Both the position numbers and the translations under genes were made by a program. 64,000 nt of DNA, taken from assembly GCA_001792895.1 (NCBI GenBank), contig MARA01000001.1, forward strand, positions 1,364,001 to 1,428,000, read 5' to 3'. The notes beneath the pieces were generated by a model that worked only from the letters and a program-made list of their open reading frames with translations, was not told the DNA's origin and ran no database searches. Origin of the DNA: Lentinus brumalis (Eukaryota; Basidiomycota; Agaricomycetes; Polyporales; Polyporaceae). Positions within the stretch are counted from its first letter, which is position 1. Each line of letters opens with the position of its first letter. This document shows, piece by piece, positions 1 through 10,895 of the stretch.

Positions 1-3000
1 GCATTCTTCTGGAGGATATAGCCAGAGTCTTCGTGCCTGGCAGTCCATTTTGTGAGTGCGTTCATCGTGGTCTGGGAATCCGTTACTTGCGTCACCCTAG
101 AGCGCGCACTCGATGCCGTAGTCGCCAGTAGAGTAGCGACAATTTCACCAGTTTGATTCGATTGGTGAAGCTCTCGCGGCAGCCGGAAGCTTCTGTTGAG
201 CGGATGTCCGTCCTCAACGAAGATTCCGGCCCCGGCACAGGCGTCCTGTTCTCCGTTCTTGAGGCAGGACCCGTCTGTGGCAACAGTCAACGCCGAGCCA
301 TCCTCGTGAAGCAGCATAGGCGTGGGGCCGTCCGGCATTTGCTCCGGATCCGTAAATATCCTGAATGCTCTCCCTACGTCGCCCGAGGTCGTTATCCGTC
401 GGTCGAAGGCAACTGAATCCTTATCTAGGATCTCCTGCTGGATGCGTTCCATGTCCTCTTGTTCATGGTCTTCTGGCTGTCCTAGACTTGGGTTCCATTT
501 CGCCGGGAGTGTGCTGATCATGTCATTCGCTCTAGTACAGCATGCATGCGGATTGAGGCAGCCCGCGTCGTCCCGAAGCAGCTTACAGTCTGTGCAAGTA
601 CAGTCGGGCTTCGGTCTGTGCGCGGGGTTGTCCACCACGGTCGCAAGCTTCATGAAATCGCCAACCGTCGTCGCCTCGTGCCGATCTAGTAGGCAAGTTA
701 GCAGCCTCGACGGCACTGTCAGCCTCCCTAGGCGTATTCGGTCAGCGTGGGCGTGATCCCACATGGGCATCGCGCTGAGGAGGGCTCTGGAGAAGGCGAT
801 GCCTTCTAGCCGGACGCCGTACTTGCGAGCCACATCCATCATTGCTTGCAGCTCAGACGGGAGTCCTCTCGCTCTCGGCTTCCATCGCTGGAGGAAGGGG
901 TTGATGCGGAGGGAGGCCAGCCTGGGACGCGTGTCCCGGGGAACGTGAGTCGCGAAAAGGTCGTCCGCCAGATAGGCCCAGACGGGCCTTTCGGAACTAA
1001 AGTCGAGGTACGCGCGCAGCCACATAATATCTATCGCCTCACTCCTTGCTGTCAGATCGAGCATCCCTAGGCCACCCATTTCGACCGGGAGACAGACATA
1101 GTCCATCGCGACGGGAGGAGTATGTCGGTCATCCCAGATGTAGTTCCGTATCAATTTCGTGAGGCGAGTCTTAATCGCGTCCGGCATACGTTGGACTGTA
1201 GTTAGAAATTGAGTCATGCCTCCGATGATCATCTGCACTACGTGTCTTTTCCCCTGCATTGTCGCATGTCCTTTCTTCCACCTCTCGATGACTTTCATTA
1301 GCGGCTGACGCATGGCGACAATCTTGTTTAGCACAAGCGTCCATATACCTTCCTGGTCGACACCATTGCCAAAGAAGGCCCCGAGGATTCGAACCGTCTC
1401 ACCCTGTTGGGCGACGTGCACTCCCTGAGGGTAGTTCTTCCAGGCACCCGTCGCACGATATGTTGTGGCCATCTCATCGCGGTAAGCCTTCCCTCCTATC
1501 GGGATTATCTCAGTCTTGCCTATATTGAATCGCGCTTTCGCCGCAGAACACCATGTATCCAGGACCGCCTGGAGGGTCGCGAAATCATCTCTCTCCGAGA
1601 GGTAGACCGTCGTATCGTCGGCGAAAAGGACTGCTTTCAATACCTCGTCGCACTTTGGTATGGAGAAACCTTCAATATCCGATTTCCGTATCATCGCTGA
1701 TAACGGTTCAATAGCTAGATCAAAGAGAAGGCAGGACAGAGGATCGCCCTGCCTTACACCCCTATAGATGCGGTACGGCTTGCTTAGGATGCCGTTCACC
1801 ATGATCGAGGTCATGGCAGATCCGTAGAGCGATTGGATCATGCGTATAAAGACCCCAGGTATGTTGAATTTCTCCAGGACCCTCCACAAGTAGTCATGGG
1901 CGATTTTGTCGTAGGCCTTCTCCTGATCGAGTGCTATAATGGCACCGTTTGCGTCGTTCTTCTCCGTCCAGGTCATCATCAACCTCGCTAGCTGCGTGTG
2001 ATTATGAATTTTCCTGCCTGGGACAAATCCCGCTTGCGCGCGGTGAATGAGGCCGGGCGCAACGTCCGCCAGACGTACAGCAAGGACCTTGCTTAGGAGT
2101 TTATAGTCTGTATTGAGTAGCGTGATGGGTCTATAATTCACTACCCTCGTCCGCTCACCCTTCTCTTTGTAGATTGGAGCTATCCACCCTTGTGCGAAAT
2201 GCGTCCGAGGGTCGACACCATAGGAACGGATGTCCTCAAGAGCGGCCGCAATCAGCTTAACGACATCGAAATCACTACGACTGGGGAAGCGAGCGTCCTC
2301 GGTGTGTCTAGCGTGGAGTGTTTTCCATAATTCGAAGGGAATACCATCTAAGCCGGGCGCCGTGCCGTTTTTTGCGAAGCGCAGAGCAAGCAGGCAATCT
2401 TCGTACGTGATCTTCTCACCCAACTCAGCAGCCTGATCCTCCGACACAGCGGTATCGAGGCTCTGCAGCGCCCGAGCAATATCAGATTCTCTCTCCTCGC
2501 GTGACCTCAGCGTTTGGTCGTCTTCCTGCACCTTCATATGATGCAGGCGGGCCATCGCTGCCATTCGCGTCGAGTCCGACTCGTAGAGTTTCTCTCCAGA
2601 GACCCCGAGTTGGCCCTCTTTCTCAAAGGAGTGGATGACGTCTCTAGGGGCACATTCACGGTGCAGTTTCGACCAATACTTAGTTGGCCGGTCTCCGTAC
2701 AGGCGGTGCGTTGCTCTAGAGTTTTGCTGTTGCTGCTTAATCCTCCTTTGCTTAAGCTGCCGAACTTGCTTTGCTAGGGCGGCTGCCTCAGCTATCTTGG
2801 CCGGTTCCGACAGCGTACGGCTAGCCTTGACTTGCTTGAGTACGCGTTCAGTTTCGCGGATGTCCGCGAGGAGTCTAGGTACGATCTTACGTTCCCTGTC
2901 TCTCGCCATCTTCATAATATCTGTCTTGAAGCTGTATAGGATTCTCTGGGGGTTGAGTTCGGCAGACCGAGCGTTTCGTTCATCTAGAGAACTAAGCTGG

Positions 3001-4157
3001 CTCATCGCCGCGAGGCCTCTCGCTTTCATGAGTTTCGTAAGGGTCTTGTCCTTAAGTAATTGGAGCGGAAAGAGCGGCCTCCCCGATCCCATAACCGGGG
3101 CATTGTCCGGGGTTAGTTGGACGGTGATGAGGCTATGATCTGTTCTAACAGCTGCCTCGCAGATCGTCCATTCTCGTGCGCCCTCAAATATCGCCGGGGT
3201 GACATAGAAGCGGTCTAGCCGGGAGAAGACCGCATTCGGGCCCGTCCCTCTATGAAAGGTATATTCTCTAGTGTTAGGGTATGTTACCCTCCATCCATCG
3301 GCGAGCATGAACCCCAGGCTGAGCTTGAGATCATCCAGGGCATGCATTGACGGGTCCGAAACGTCATTCACCGGCAAGCGGTCGAGCGCATCTTCCACCG
3401 TGTTAAAATCTCCTGCCATGAGATCCGGCCTTGGACATTCAGGGTGGTCTGCATAGTACTTGCAGACTTCTTCAAAGAAGGTTTTGCGCTCTGTTGCGCC
3501 TTGTGAGGTTGGCGCATATATGCATAGCAGCGTCTTGGTGTCTCCGCCTTGACATTTCAGGGAGATCTGAAGGGCCTTCCCTGGCACGATGACTGTCTCT
3601 ACTATCCCGTGGGTATCAACATACCTCGCGTTGAGCACGAAAGCGACCCCGTCGCGTTGCGTCGGGACCTCCGGATTTGCAGAGTAGAAGATTCGGATTT
3701 TGTGTGCGTACATCTCGTGGATGCTCGCTACCCGTTCCCTCGTCAGATGCGTCTCTTGTAGGAGCAGGACGCCTATGCGATGCTGGGCCATAATACGGAA
3801 GATCTTGCCCCACTTATTGTCTTGGTGGTCCTTCACTAGATTGCCGAAACCATTAATGTTGAGGGACGCTACTTGGAGCGCCGTCTTGCGTTCGAAACGT
3901 TCCTTCTCCACTCTTCGCGGGCGTACCCGCGTCGCGCCTCCTTCTATAGATGAGTCGCCCTCAGGGGCACTCTCTTCTCGTTCATGCGTGCTACCGTTGC
4001 TGCCCGAGATGTCGATGAGAGGAGGCGTAGCACTCGCCGCACTCCTCTCTCTATCCTGGGCAGAGCGTGATGGACCCGATACCGTACGTGCAGCCGTGTT
4101 GTTCAGAAGTGATTGAGATGTGTTCGCAGTTGGTTGTGTCGCCTGAGTTACAACCAT
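1..4157 (-). CDS. LINE ORF2: endonuclease / reverse transcriptase / RNase H (partial, 3' end off window)
   Basis: One frame stays open from the ATG at 4157 to base 1, 1385 codons without a stop. A low-complexity N-terminus of about 85 residues precedes an exonuclease-endonuclease-phosphatase fold: SLNINGFGN (about 3860), QETHL (about 3760), GDFNTVEDALDR (about 3400) and TDHSL (about 3135), so the expected Asn, Glu, Asp and His residues are present. Reverse transcriptase follows with NYRPITLLN (about 2135), QEKAYDKIAHDYLW (about 1920), RQGDPLSCLLFD (about 1760) and the catalytic FADDTTV (about 1615). RNase H begins at ATDGSCLKNGEQ (about 275), with a downstream Glu (GEIVATLL) and TDSQT, matching its D-E-D active site. 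The enzyme would nick target DNA, prime on it and remove template RNA. All visible catalytic residues are intact, so this copy may be active or recent. Confidence 0.95.
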   Translation of the reverse strand, partial: MVVTQATQPTANTSQSLLNNTAARTVSGPSRSAQDRERSAASATPPLIDISGSNGSTHEREESAPEGDSSIEGGATRVRPRRVEKERFERKTALQVASLNINGFGNLVKDHQDNKWGKIFRIMAQHRIGVLLLQETHLTRERVASIHEMYAHKIRIFYSANPEVPTQRDGVAFVLNARYVDTHGIVETVIVPGKALQISLKCQGGDTKTLLCIYAPTSQGATERKTFFEEVCKYYADHPECPRPDLMAGDFNTVEDALDRLPVNDVSDPSMHALDDLKLSLGFMLADGWRVTYPNTREYTFHRGTGPNAVFSRLDRFYVTPAIFEGAREWTICEAAVRTDHSLITVQLTPDNAPVMGSGRPLFPLQLLKDKTLTKLMKARGLAAMSQLSSLDERNARSAELNPQRILYSFKTDIMKMARDRERKIVPRLLADIRETERVLKQVKASRTLSEPAKIAEAAALAKQVRQLKQRRIKQQQQNSRATHRLYGDRPTKYWSKLHRECAPRDVIHSFEKEGQLGVSGEKLYESDSTRMAAMARLHHMKVQEDDQTLRSREERESDIARALQSLDTAVSEDQAAELGEKITYEDCLLALRFAKNGTAPGLDGIPFELWKTLHARHTEDARFPSRSDFDVVKLIAAALEDIRSYGVDPRTHFAQGWIAPIYKEKGERTRVVNYRPITLLNTDYKLLSKVLAVRLADVAPGLIHRAQAGFVPGRKIHNHTQLARLMMTWTEKNDANGAIIALDQEKAYDKIAHDYLWRVLEKFNIPGVFIRMIQSLYGSAMTSIMVNGILSKPYRIYRGVRQGDPLSCLLFDLAIEPLSAMIRKSDIEGFSIPKCDEVLKAVLFADDTTVYLSERDDFATLQAVLDTWCSAAKARFNIGKTEIIPIGGKAYRDEMATTYRATGAWKNYPQGVHVAQQGETVRILGAFFGNGVDQEGIWTLVLNKIVAMRQPLMKVIERWKKGHATMQGKRHVVQMIIGGMTQFLTTVQRMPDAIKTRLTKLIRNYIWDDRHTPPVAMDYVCLPVEMGGLGMLDLTARSEAIDIMWLRAYLDFSSERPVWAYLADDLFATHVPRDTRPRLASLRINPFLQRWKPRARGLPSELQAMMDVARKYGVRLEGIAFSRALLSAMPMWDHAHADRIRLGRLTVPSRLLTCLLDRHEATTVGDFMKLATVVDNPAHRPKPDCTCTDCKLLRDDAGCLNPHACCTRANDMISTLPAKWNPSLGQPEDHEQEDMERIQQEILDKDSVAFDRRITTSGDVGRAFRIFTDPEQMPDGPTPMLLHEDGSALTVATDGSCLKNGEQDACAGAGIFVEDGHPLNRSFRLPRELHQSNQTGEIVATLLATTASSARSRVTQVTDSQTTMNALTKWTARHEDSGYILQKN

Positions 4158-4733
4158 AGCTCAGGCCTAGACGGTTACGCCCTCCGTCCCGGGCGGCGAA
4201 TGCGCAGGTTCAGTGTGCAGTCACTGTCGCTGGCTTTAGCAACTAAGCTCGGTCCGCCGACGCCTCAATAGGCTGACCGTGATAACGCACACTGGAAGCG
4301 GTCCTGTACTCGTAAGTCAGTATGTTAGGCTTCCAGCTGACACCGTCTGTCTGGGTTTCCGCCGTTGCTCACTGCATGCCACGACTTCCGCCCAGCGGCT
4401 GCGCTGATCAGGCTGTCAGACCTGGCGCACCTGTACCGGTTTCCGTGTGTACTCTTCCTTCCACTCGAGTTCTTACCGTCTAGCAGCTCACAAGCTCTCA
4501 CCGTTTCTCTTGGAAAGCTAGCCTCTTCCCGCCAGGCCTGATGCCGTACAGCTTCCATCAGGTTCGCGTTCAGAGTCGCATAACGTTCCACTAGACCTGA
4601 GTTTACAGCACTGCCATGTCGTGTAGAGCATCCATACATCATGGCGCAGCCCGGAGCAGGCCTACAGTCAAGATGAGTTCAAGATATAGTTCGTCGTAGG
4701 GATTCCTTTCCCGTGCGCCGCCTCTCAGAAGGT
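4158..4733 (-). other. Spacer between LINE ORF1 and ORF2
   Basis: These 576 bases separate the ORF1 stop from the ORF2 ATG. A 105-codon open frame (4325-4642, minus) lies inside but shows no recognisable domain and does not link the two ORFs. I see no gene here. The distance argues against simple stop-restart translational coupling of ORF2. Confidence 0.6.
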
Positions 4734-7700
4734 TCAACGCCCAGCATTCCTTCCATTTCCGCCGTTATGAGGACCGTGGCCATCGCGTCTATCGCGTCCA
4801 TCGCGCCCGTCACGCCCGTCGCGTCTATCCCGCCCATCGCGTCCATCGCGTCCGTCTCTTCCACGGTTCTGCTGCCCTGAAGGACGAGTTGGTCGCCCGT
4901 CCCGCCTCGGCGTGGTCCGGCCCTGCTCGCGTTCTCTCTCAGCCGGCCGTCCGTGGCCCGAGTGTTGGTTCGTTTGCGTGCCGCGACCATTCCTCCTCAA
5001 ATCGGGTCGGCGTTGGGAGCCATGAGCCTCGCTGTGGGTTCTCTCTCCGAAAACGCCTTGGCCCTGTTCGGGGCCGTTCCACCCAGGGGTCCTCGGGAAG
5101 GGGCAGAGGTGCATCGGGTGGCTGACGCTCCTGCAGCCTCCGCATGCAGCCACGTAGCGCACCCTTCCCGTTCCATTCGCAAAGCTCCGGTAGCGGCGCG
5201 TTCTCAGCTCGGCCGTCCAGCGTCGCCACTCGCGCAAGTCCCTCGTGGGAGAGCGAATGAAAACGTTAGTGACATAGTTCCCATTGCCAAGCTGCATCGT
5301 CTGTATGCGAAGGGTGCGGAGGACGGCGTCGATGGCTCGCTCAACAGGCCAGCCTGTGAAATCCGGGTTTGACGCAACCATCGTCCCCATCCATTCGTGC
5401 ATTTCAGGCTCCTCGAGGACACGGAGAATGGCCGCTCTGATATTACGCTCGTTTCCGTTGAGAAAGCCCTCAAGCATCATTAGCCACGATGGAATCGTTG
5501 TCGCGCGAGGAGACGTGTGGAAGGAAATCGTAGGGAAAGACCAGGTGCGCCTGGCTAAGGCTCTCGCAGTGGCGTCCTGGGATAGGCCGCGAATAGCCCA
5601 CATCGTCGGAAGATCTCTTGCTCGGACGCCAGTGCCTTCCTCCGGCTCAGGCGGCACGACGTCGAAATCCGTTTCATGCGTGATGAACTCGATGCCGCGT
5701 CGGATGTTGTCGGCGATCCGTCTGTTGAAGGTGTCGTCCTCAGTATATCTGTAGTTAAACACATCTACGAATACTACTGAGTTCGTTGGGTCAGACCACA
5801 TCTCACGAATCCACTCCATAGCCATGCCACGGATGCCGGCCTCTGGGTCGTCCCGGTGAATCGTCGGGAAGCCGCCGGCAGGCACGTCTGTAGGCTCGAA
5901 TGGTCGTCCAGCACCATCATTGCTGAGAGCCAACGGGAGAAGTTCTCCCTCTTCTTGGTGCCAGTCCTCGAAATCTCCGTCCCTCTCGTGTTGGTCGGAG
6001 ATATCGTCGTAGGGCATGGGATCGTCCTCGCGATCCTCTGAGAGTCTTCCCAAACGGCCGGCCGGAGGCTCGTTCTCGTCGCGGTACTCGCTGCGGCGAC
6101 CAGCGGATCTACTGGACGGGAGTGGGGAGTGAGCTTGCGCAGGCGGGCACAAGCGATTCGTAATAAGCGAGAAAGGAGACCTCAGAGGAAGCGGCGGTGA
6201 GCGTCCGCGCGTCCCTCCCAGGTTGTTCGACGCAACATGGAGTGCGGCTCTAGTGTTCGGCAGCGGGACAAAGGCAGACGGGCTTCTGCCATATCGGGCG
6301 TATGAGTCTTCATACTGCGCGCTCGGTCCACTCAGGCGGGCATCAGCCGTCCTATTCGCTCTTGTCGGAGCTGCGTCGCGTTCGTGCCGGCGTTCGTCGA
6401 GGTGCGGAGGCAGGGGCCGCGAGGAGTGATCGTCCCGCTCCCTCAGGCTTCGTCCGTTCCAGTCGACTCGCATCTCGCCTTCATCACGCAAGCCTGAAGG
6501 TCCTGCTCCTTGGGACTGGCCCGCGCGAGACGCAAGAGCATCCCTGGAAGAGGGGTGGCGCAGGCTGCGTTGTTTCGCCTCGTGCAGCTCAGCCTCGCTC
6601 CATCCTCCATGGGCCTGAAGCGGGAGCTCGGCTTCCTGTTCGGCCTCCTCGGGTTCCGGGGATAGATCCCGCGCCTTCCCTTTACCCTTGTTGGGCTGCG
6701 GCGTGTTCTGTTGCGAATCAGAGTCGTCTTCGTCGCCATCAGCATCGACGTCCATTCCGCGAATGTCGTCGCCAGCATGGGCCACCGAGACGGTAGATGC
6801 GACAGTAGATACCTCGTGCAGCTGGTGCTGGGATGGTTCTCGGTCCGGGACACGTGTTTGCAGAGAGTCAGAGGCACGCCGCGCGAGTCGTGGGTTATAA
6901 GTAGGCGGGCGCAGGCTCGACAGCGGTGGGGTGCCCATGGCACGTACAAGATGGGTTGGCGTGGACGCCATTACAGGAGCGAAGGAGAATCTTAGTTCGT
7001 TAGGCAGACCGTCTGCTCCCGCCACCTCTACCCTTCGTTCGCTCTCCCACGGGTTGCGTCCGTCGCATCCTGGCTCAGCGAGCATCCGCCCTCCAACCAC
7101 GGTAGGCGTGGTATTTGCGGGTCTCGGGCGACGGCGAGCGCGTTGGATATCCTCGGGTCCGGGGAGCCGGGCCAGAGACGCTTCCTGGCGTTCCGGGCGT
7201 GATCTACATCGGCAGGAGTGGAAGGGAGCTCACCATGATGGAAGGCACGGGGATCCCCGTTCAGAGCAGGCTGGTTAAGCACGAGGCGCTCCTCGGGTGC
7301 GCCGGCACGGCTGGCCGGCACAGCCTCATTGTCGCGTCGCTGAATGGAGGGAGCATCGCGGGCCTGGTAGTCGAGAGGACCGAGGGGGAGGGGCGGGGGG
7401 GAGAAGAACGCAAAGTAGTCCGACTCTTCATCTTCCTCGCGTCCTGTCTCGCCCGCGTTGAAGACGGCCATCTCTTGCTCTACGATCGTCGACGGAACGC
7501 GAGCCTTGCGTTGGGGAGCATCATCGCCGAGCTGGAGGCCGAGGAGATTCAGCTCACGAATCCTCGCAGCGCGTATAGATGGCGACGGGGACGCCGAGTC
7601 GATGTCCACCGAGGACGGGGTGCTCGTCGCCTCAGACGTCCAGCCAATACTGATTGGCGACGAGCTCGCTCGATCTACCCTTGTCTGAGTGCTGTTCCAC

Positions 7701-8188
7701 TGCGACAGCGAGAGATCGAGTGTGCTGGACAGCAGCGAGCCCGAGCCGTTTGAGGAGGCGTAGGGCTCGCGGGGACTTAGAGAACGGAGAGAAGAAGGAG
7801 GGAAGTTAGCGTACCTGCACGCCCATGCGCTCGAAAGCCTGCGGCGCCATGCCAGCCGTCCCACTCAAACTTCCGAAGACTCCGAGGGTGCCATGAGACG
7901 CGGCCTCCGTCGAGCCGCCGTTGCGACGTTCACGCTGCGTGAGGGGAGGGGGAACGTCGGTCACCGTGGGCAGCGAGGTCGGAGAGGCGAGGTCGAACGT
8001 ATCGTTGATGACGAGCGGCGTGACGTTGGCCGCGAGCAGCTCAGTCGTCGCCGCCTGGGCTGCCACGTCGACGCGTCGGGAGAGCGGCGGCGTGGCTGGG
8101 ACGAGGATGCGGGAACCATTGGGCGTGAAGATGCCCGGGGGTAAGCCAGGGCGGTGTTTTCAGTGGCGTGAGCGAGAGAGTTAGACAT
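4734..8188 (-). CDS. LINE ORF1, gag-like nucleic-acid-binding protein with frame breaks
   Basis: The main open frame runs from about 7190 to the stop at 4734, nearly 800 residues. It is rich in Pro, Ser, Arg and acidic residues and ends with a CCHC zinc knuckle (CGGCRSVSHPMHLC, about 5106-5150) followed by an Arg/Asp/Gly tail. This resembles ORF1 of LINEs, which packages the element's RNA. Upstream, coding-like sequence continues to an ATG at 8188 (MSNSLAHATENTALAYP) but changes frame three times. The first change, in a 5-base C run (8137-8141), would close if one base were added. The others lie near 7800-7860 and 7100-7215. Whether these are short introns, mutations or sequencing errors cannot be settled here. 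The true start is therefore uncertain. Confidence 0.7.
4783..4858 (-). repeat. 9-bp minisatellite coding Asp-Gly/Arg-Arg triplets in ORF1
   Basis: About eight tandem copies of a degenerate 9-mer (plus strand cgcgtccat / cgcgtctat / cgcgcccgt) lie near the ORF1 C-terminus. Because the unit is a multiple of three, it encodes a repeating Arg-Asp-Gly / Arg-Asp-Arg stretch without disturbing the frame. Such basic-acidic repeats often bind RNA, but that role is inferred here. Confidence 0.8.
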
Positions 8189-8780
8189 TGCAGAGCAGCG
8201 GTGGGCGGCAGTTGACTCGAGAGCAGAGTTAGATGCGAGTGGGAGGAGGAAAGCAGCAGGAGGGCGGGAGCCTCAGGTGAGTCTGAACGCGGTGTTTTGC
8301 AGCGTTTGGTTCTAACCTTTCTTCTAATCCTCGCGCCTGCGGGATCGCATCGGAGTGGGTTGCACGCGCTGTCTCACGCGTGCCTCGTTGGTGGGTCCGA
8401 GTACTTGTTGGAGCATTGCTGACCTCGTTTTTGCGCAGTGTTAGTCGCCTCAGTTACGAGCGTTCAGTACAGGAGACATCGGGTGCCGTATATGGGCATC
8501 AAGTGCCCCACAACTCGGCAGCAGTCGCGCCGGCGCGTGGTTGCTTCTATTGGTTCGGATTGCCACGCGTCCCATGTCTGTGAGTATTTCACGTCTCCTC
8601 AACGCGTTTCTTCATGAATCCGTATCATGATGGGTGTCGATCTGTTCTGCCAGTTCGCGCGCACCCATCCCGTACCTTTGCTCACCCCGGGCAGCGCCGT
8701 GGAGACCTGTACGTGCTTTTGCTCGTATATAGGCATACGGGAGAAGCCTGTCAGACTAACTCAGGTCATTAAACTAGTAA
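8189..8780. other. Non-coding stretch upstream of LINE ORF1
   Basis: No gene is supported here. It may contain the 5' UTR and internal promoter expected of a LINE, but I see no boundary or core-promoter motif that shows this. Confidence 0.4.
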
Positions 8781-9331
8781 CTAGTAGCCCTTTGTGGCTC
8801 TCAGCCAGCACTCGCGTCCCAGGCACTCCCGCATCGTCGGCGTCGGTCTCACGCACGCGAGGATACCCAAATCGTCCTCCGCCGTCGCCTCTCCCGCCTT
8901 CCTGTCATGGGCGCGCCTCTCCGGGCGAACGCGCTTTTGAAGCCGATATGGGAACTCGATCTCCACTTCGTCAACCTCGTTCCCCAAACAGTCGTTTACA
9001 ATCCTTGCGGATGCCACACCATCTTCCATCCTCCAGACCTCAGCAACTCGCCCCGTTACGTGCGGGTCGTGCGTGTCGTAGTGATTCGGTGGAGTATTTG
9101 GTGAGTGGTACGCCATCGGCGTGGCGGCGAGGATTTTAACTGTTCTTCCGATGGCAATCGGCTCGTCGGGCCAGATTGCGAGGGTGTACGCGTGTCGCAG
9201 TCTCGCGCCGCGAGTGCCTTGGGCAGGCTGAAGGAGACCCTTCCATCGCGCAATCAGGAGGAGGTGGTTGGGGTTGTGCGGGGAGGTATAGTTGAGACGG
9301 TGGGCTTGCGCGTGTGTTCAGGCGTAGCCAT
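8781..9331 (-). CDS. Unrecognised candidate protein, possible small beta-barrel domain
   Basis: A minus-strand frame is open from 9317 to the stop at 8781 (178 codons) and reads like real protein: hydrophobic and charged residues alternate as in beta strands, for example LARWKGLLQPAQG-like and HAYTLAIWPDEPIAIGRTVK near 9250-9160, then HVTGRVAEVWRMEDG near 9060. The first in-frame ATG is at 9116. An ATG at 9331 (MATPEHTRKP) lies one frame off and would join if one C were added to a 3-base run at 9302-9304, the same defect seen elsewhere in this window. I do not recognise the family. The C-terminal 50 residues are poor and may be intron or 3' UTR. It could be a host gene or an extra frame of the neighbouring LINE. 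Confidence 0.4.
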
Positions 9332-10895
9332 TTGGGTGCTTTTAGGAGGAGTGCTTAGACGTGGGGGACGTGGGGTCCTGCAACTGTCTGCATTTCTACT
9401 TCGCAGAATATAACGAAATCTGTTTGAACAACGCGTCTCGTTGGACGTCGGTTCGCGGAGCTAGTGGCGACTTCTGATAGTGCTATTCGGGAGCGAAACT
9501 AATCCGAAATTATGCTAAGGCATCTCTCGCACCTTCAGAGGGTAGGCAGTTGCCTGCAGAGATCCTGGAGAATACCAGCGTAGGCAGGACGCTTTCTGAA
9601 GCGAGAAACGAGAGACGAGTTAGAGTCCTTGGCCAGAAACGGGTTGCGTAAAATCAGTCCGTAGCTTCGCCTCATGCGAGTACCGTGCGCCGTGCATTCA
9701 CATATTCAGGAGGTGATCAGCCATGCAGGGATCCAGACTGAAACGTCTTCCAGCGTGGGAGATATTAGAGTATGATTACAGGCAGCTAGTACTTGGGGGC
9801 AGGCTCAACACGGTGTAGTACGTTCAGCTTCCCCGTACTTTCGTTCACCGAAACAGAGGGTTTGCTTCAGGCTGGCAGGCGTGCTTGGGGAGTCCTAGTT
9901 TCATGCCCCATCTGGAAGCGTTTCGTATGACCGCAACGTATTGGGACGTCTTCGCTGTCACCTAGCGCGTGCCTCAGGCCGTGCCTGAGCCCAGAGTCCT
10001 GTCAGCTCGCCACGCGGAAGTCCGCTTAGATGACTCTTAATCTAATCAGCTCGCAGTCGTACGACTCTGGCACTGCGCGAGGCGTCGCGCTGGCACTCTT
10101 CGCGGCTGGACGTCTATGCCTTGCTCGAGGTCCGCACCTCCGTGAGGGCGCCGCGAGTTCGTAGCATGATGCTCGAGCCTCGTCGGGGTGGGTGTAGCTA
10201 GTTTATACCCTGTTGCGGCCAGGGGCACGCAGGTCTGGAGACCTGGAGTACAAGACTCCCTCGAGCCGTCGCTCGTTCGCGTCGACACGCATATTGCTTG
10301 GCTCGGCCTACGTGGATATCCGGCATCGCTGGCTAGACATGTGTGTGCTCTCGTATCGTAGTATATAGCCCCGGTATGGCCACTCCAAGGAGCCAGGGAC
10401 CGTGGGAGAACGCACCGAGGTGGTGGTTGCAGGAAGAGGAGCCTTCAAGTCGCATAAGCTTGCAACCCGAGAAGGTTCAGCAAGACCACCGACGATACCC
10501 CGCCCCCGCGGCATCCCGACCAGCAAGTGTAGCACATGCTGCTGACTTCTTTCCAATCTCCGGTGACCTCATATCCAGGGACACGGCGCTGCTTCCGCGC
10601 CCATCCACGCCTCACCTCGCCAAAAGCGCAGGCGCATCAGGACATGTGGGAGGCACGAGCCATACAATACAATACACTGCAAGCGTGTGTGATCATGTGC
10701 AATCAATGTGCAATGTGGCTGTTGTACAGATGATGGCCCTTCGTCGGTAGCATCAAGGTAGCATCTAGACATGAAGTGCATCCATCCAATGGTGTCCGAG
10801 TAGCTAAAAACAGCAGAGCGTTCGTAAAGGTCGTCCTGCCGAAAACTTGATGAGCCGTCGAACTCGAAGAGGTGACAATCGTGACAACTCACAAA
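9332..10895. other. Gap with no supported gene
   Basis: Only short overlapping frames without domain signatures are present. Around 10660-10720 there is a short patch of imperfect AC/TG-rich direct repeats. The last few hundred bases are probably the 3' flank of the MFS gene. Confidence 0.4.

Larger units (their letters stand above)
1..8188 (-). mobile_element. LINE-type (non-LTR) retrotransposon, truncated by window edge
   Basis: Two successive minus-strand reading frames have LINE architecture. Upstream is a gag-like ORF1 with a zinc knuckle. Downstream is a very long ORF2 with apurinic-type endonuclease, reverse transcriptase and RNase H. No LTRs, integrase or protease are visible. An endonuclease-RT-RNase H order with a zinc-knuckle ORF1 is known from fungal Tad1-like elements, so that clade is likely but not proven. 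The 3' end lies beyond base 1, so tail and target-site duplication cannot be seen. The 5' limit is uncertain; 8188 is only the first plausible ORF1 ATG. Confidence 0.9.

Noticed and set aside
322..3138. Several plus-strand open frames over 60 codons in the first 4 kb
   Set aside because: They are antisense to the continuous LINE ORF2 frame and carry no domain.
7188..7217. GTGAGC...TAG as an intron inside LINE ORF1
   Set aside because: At 30 nt it is too short for a normal intron, and its removal would not change frame, so it cannot explain the frame switch.
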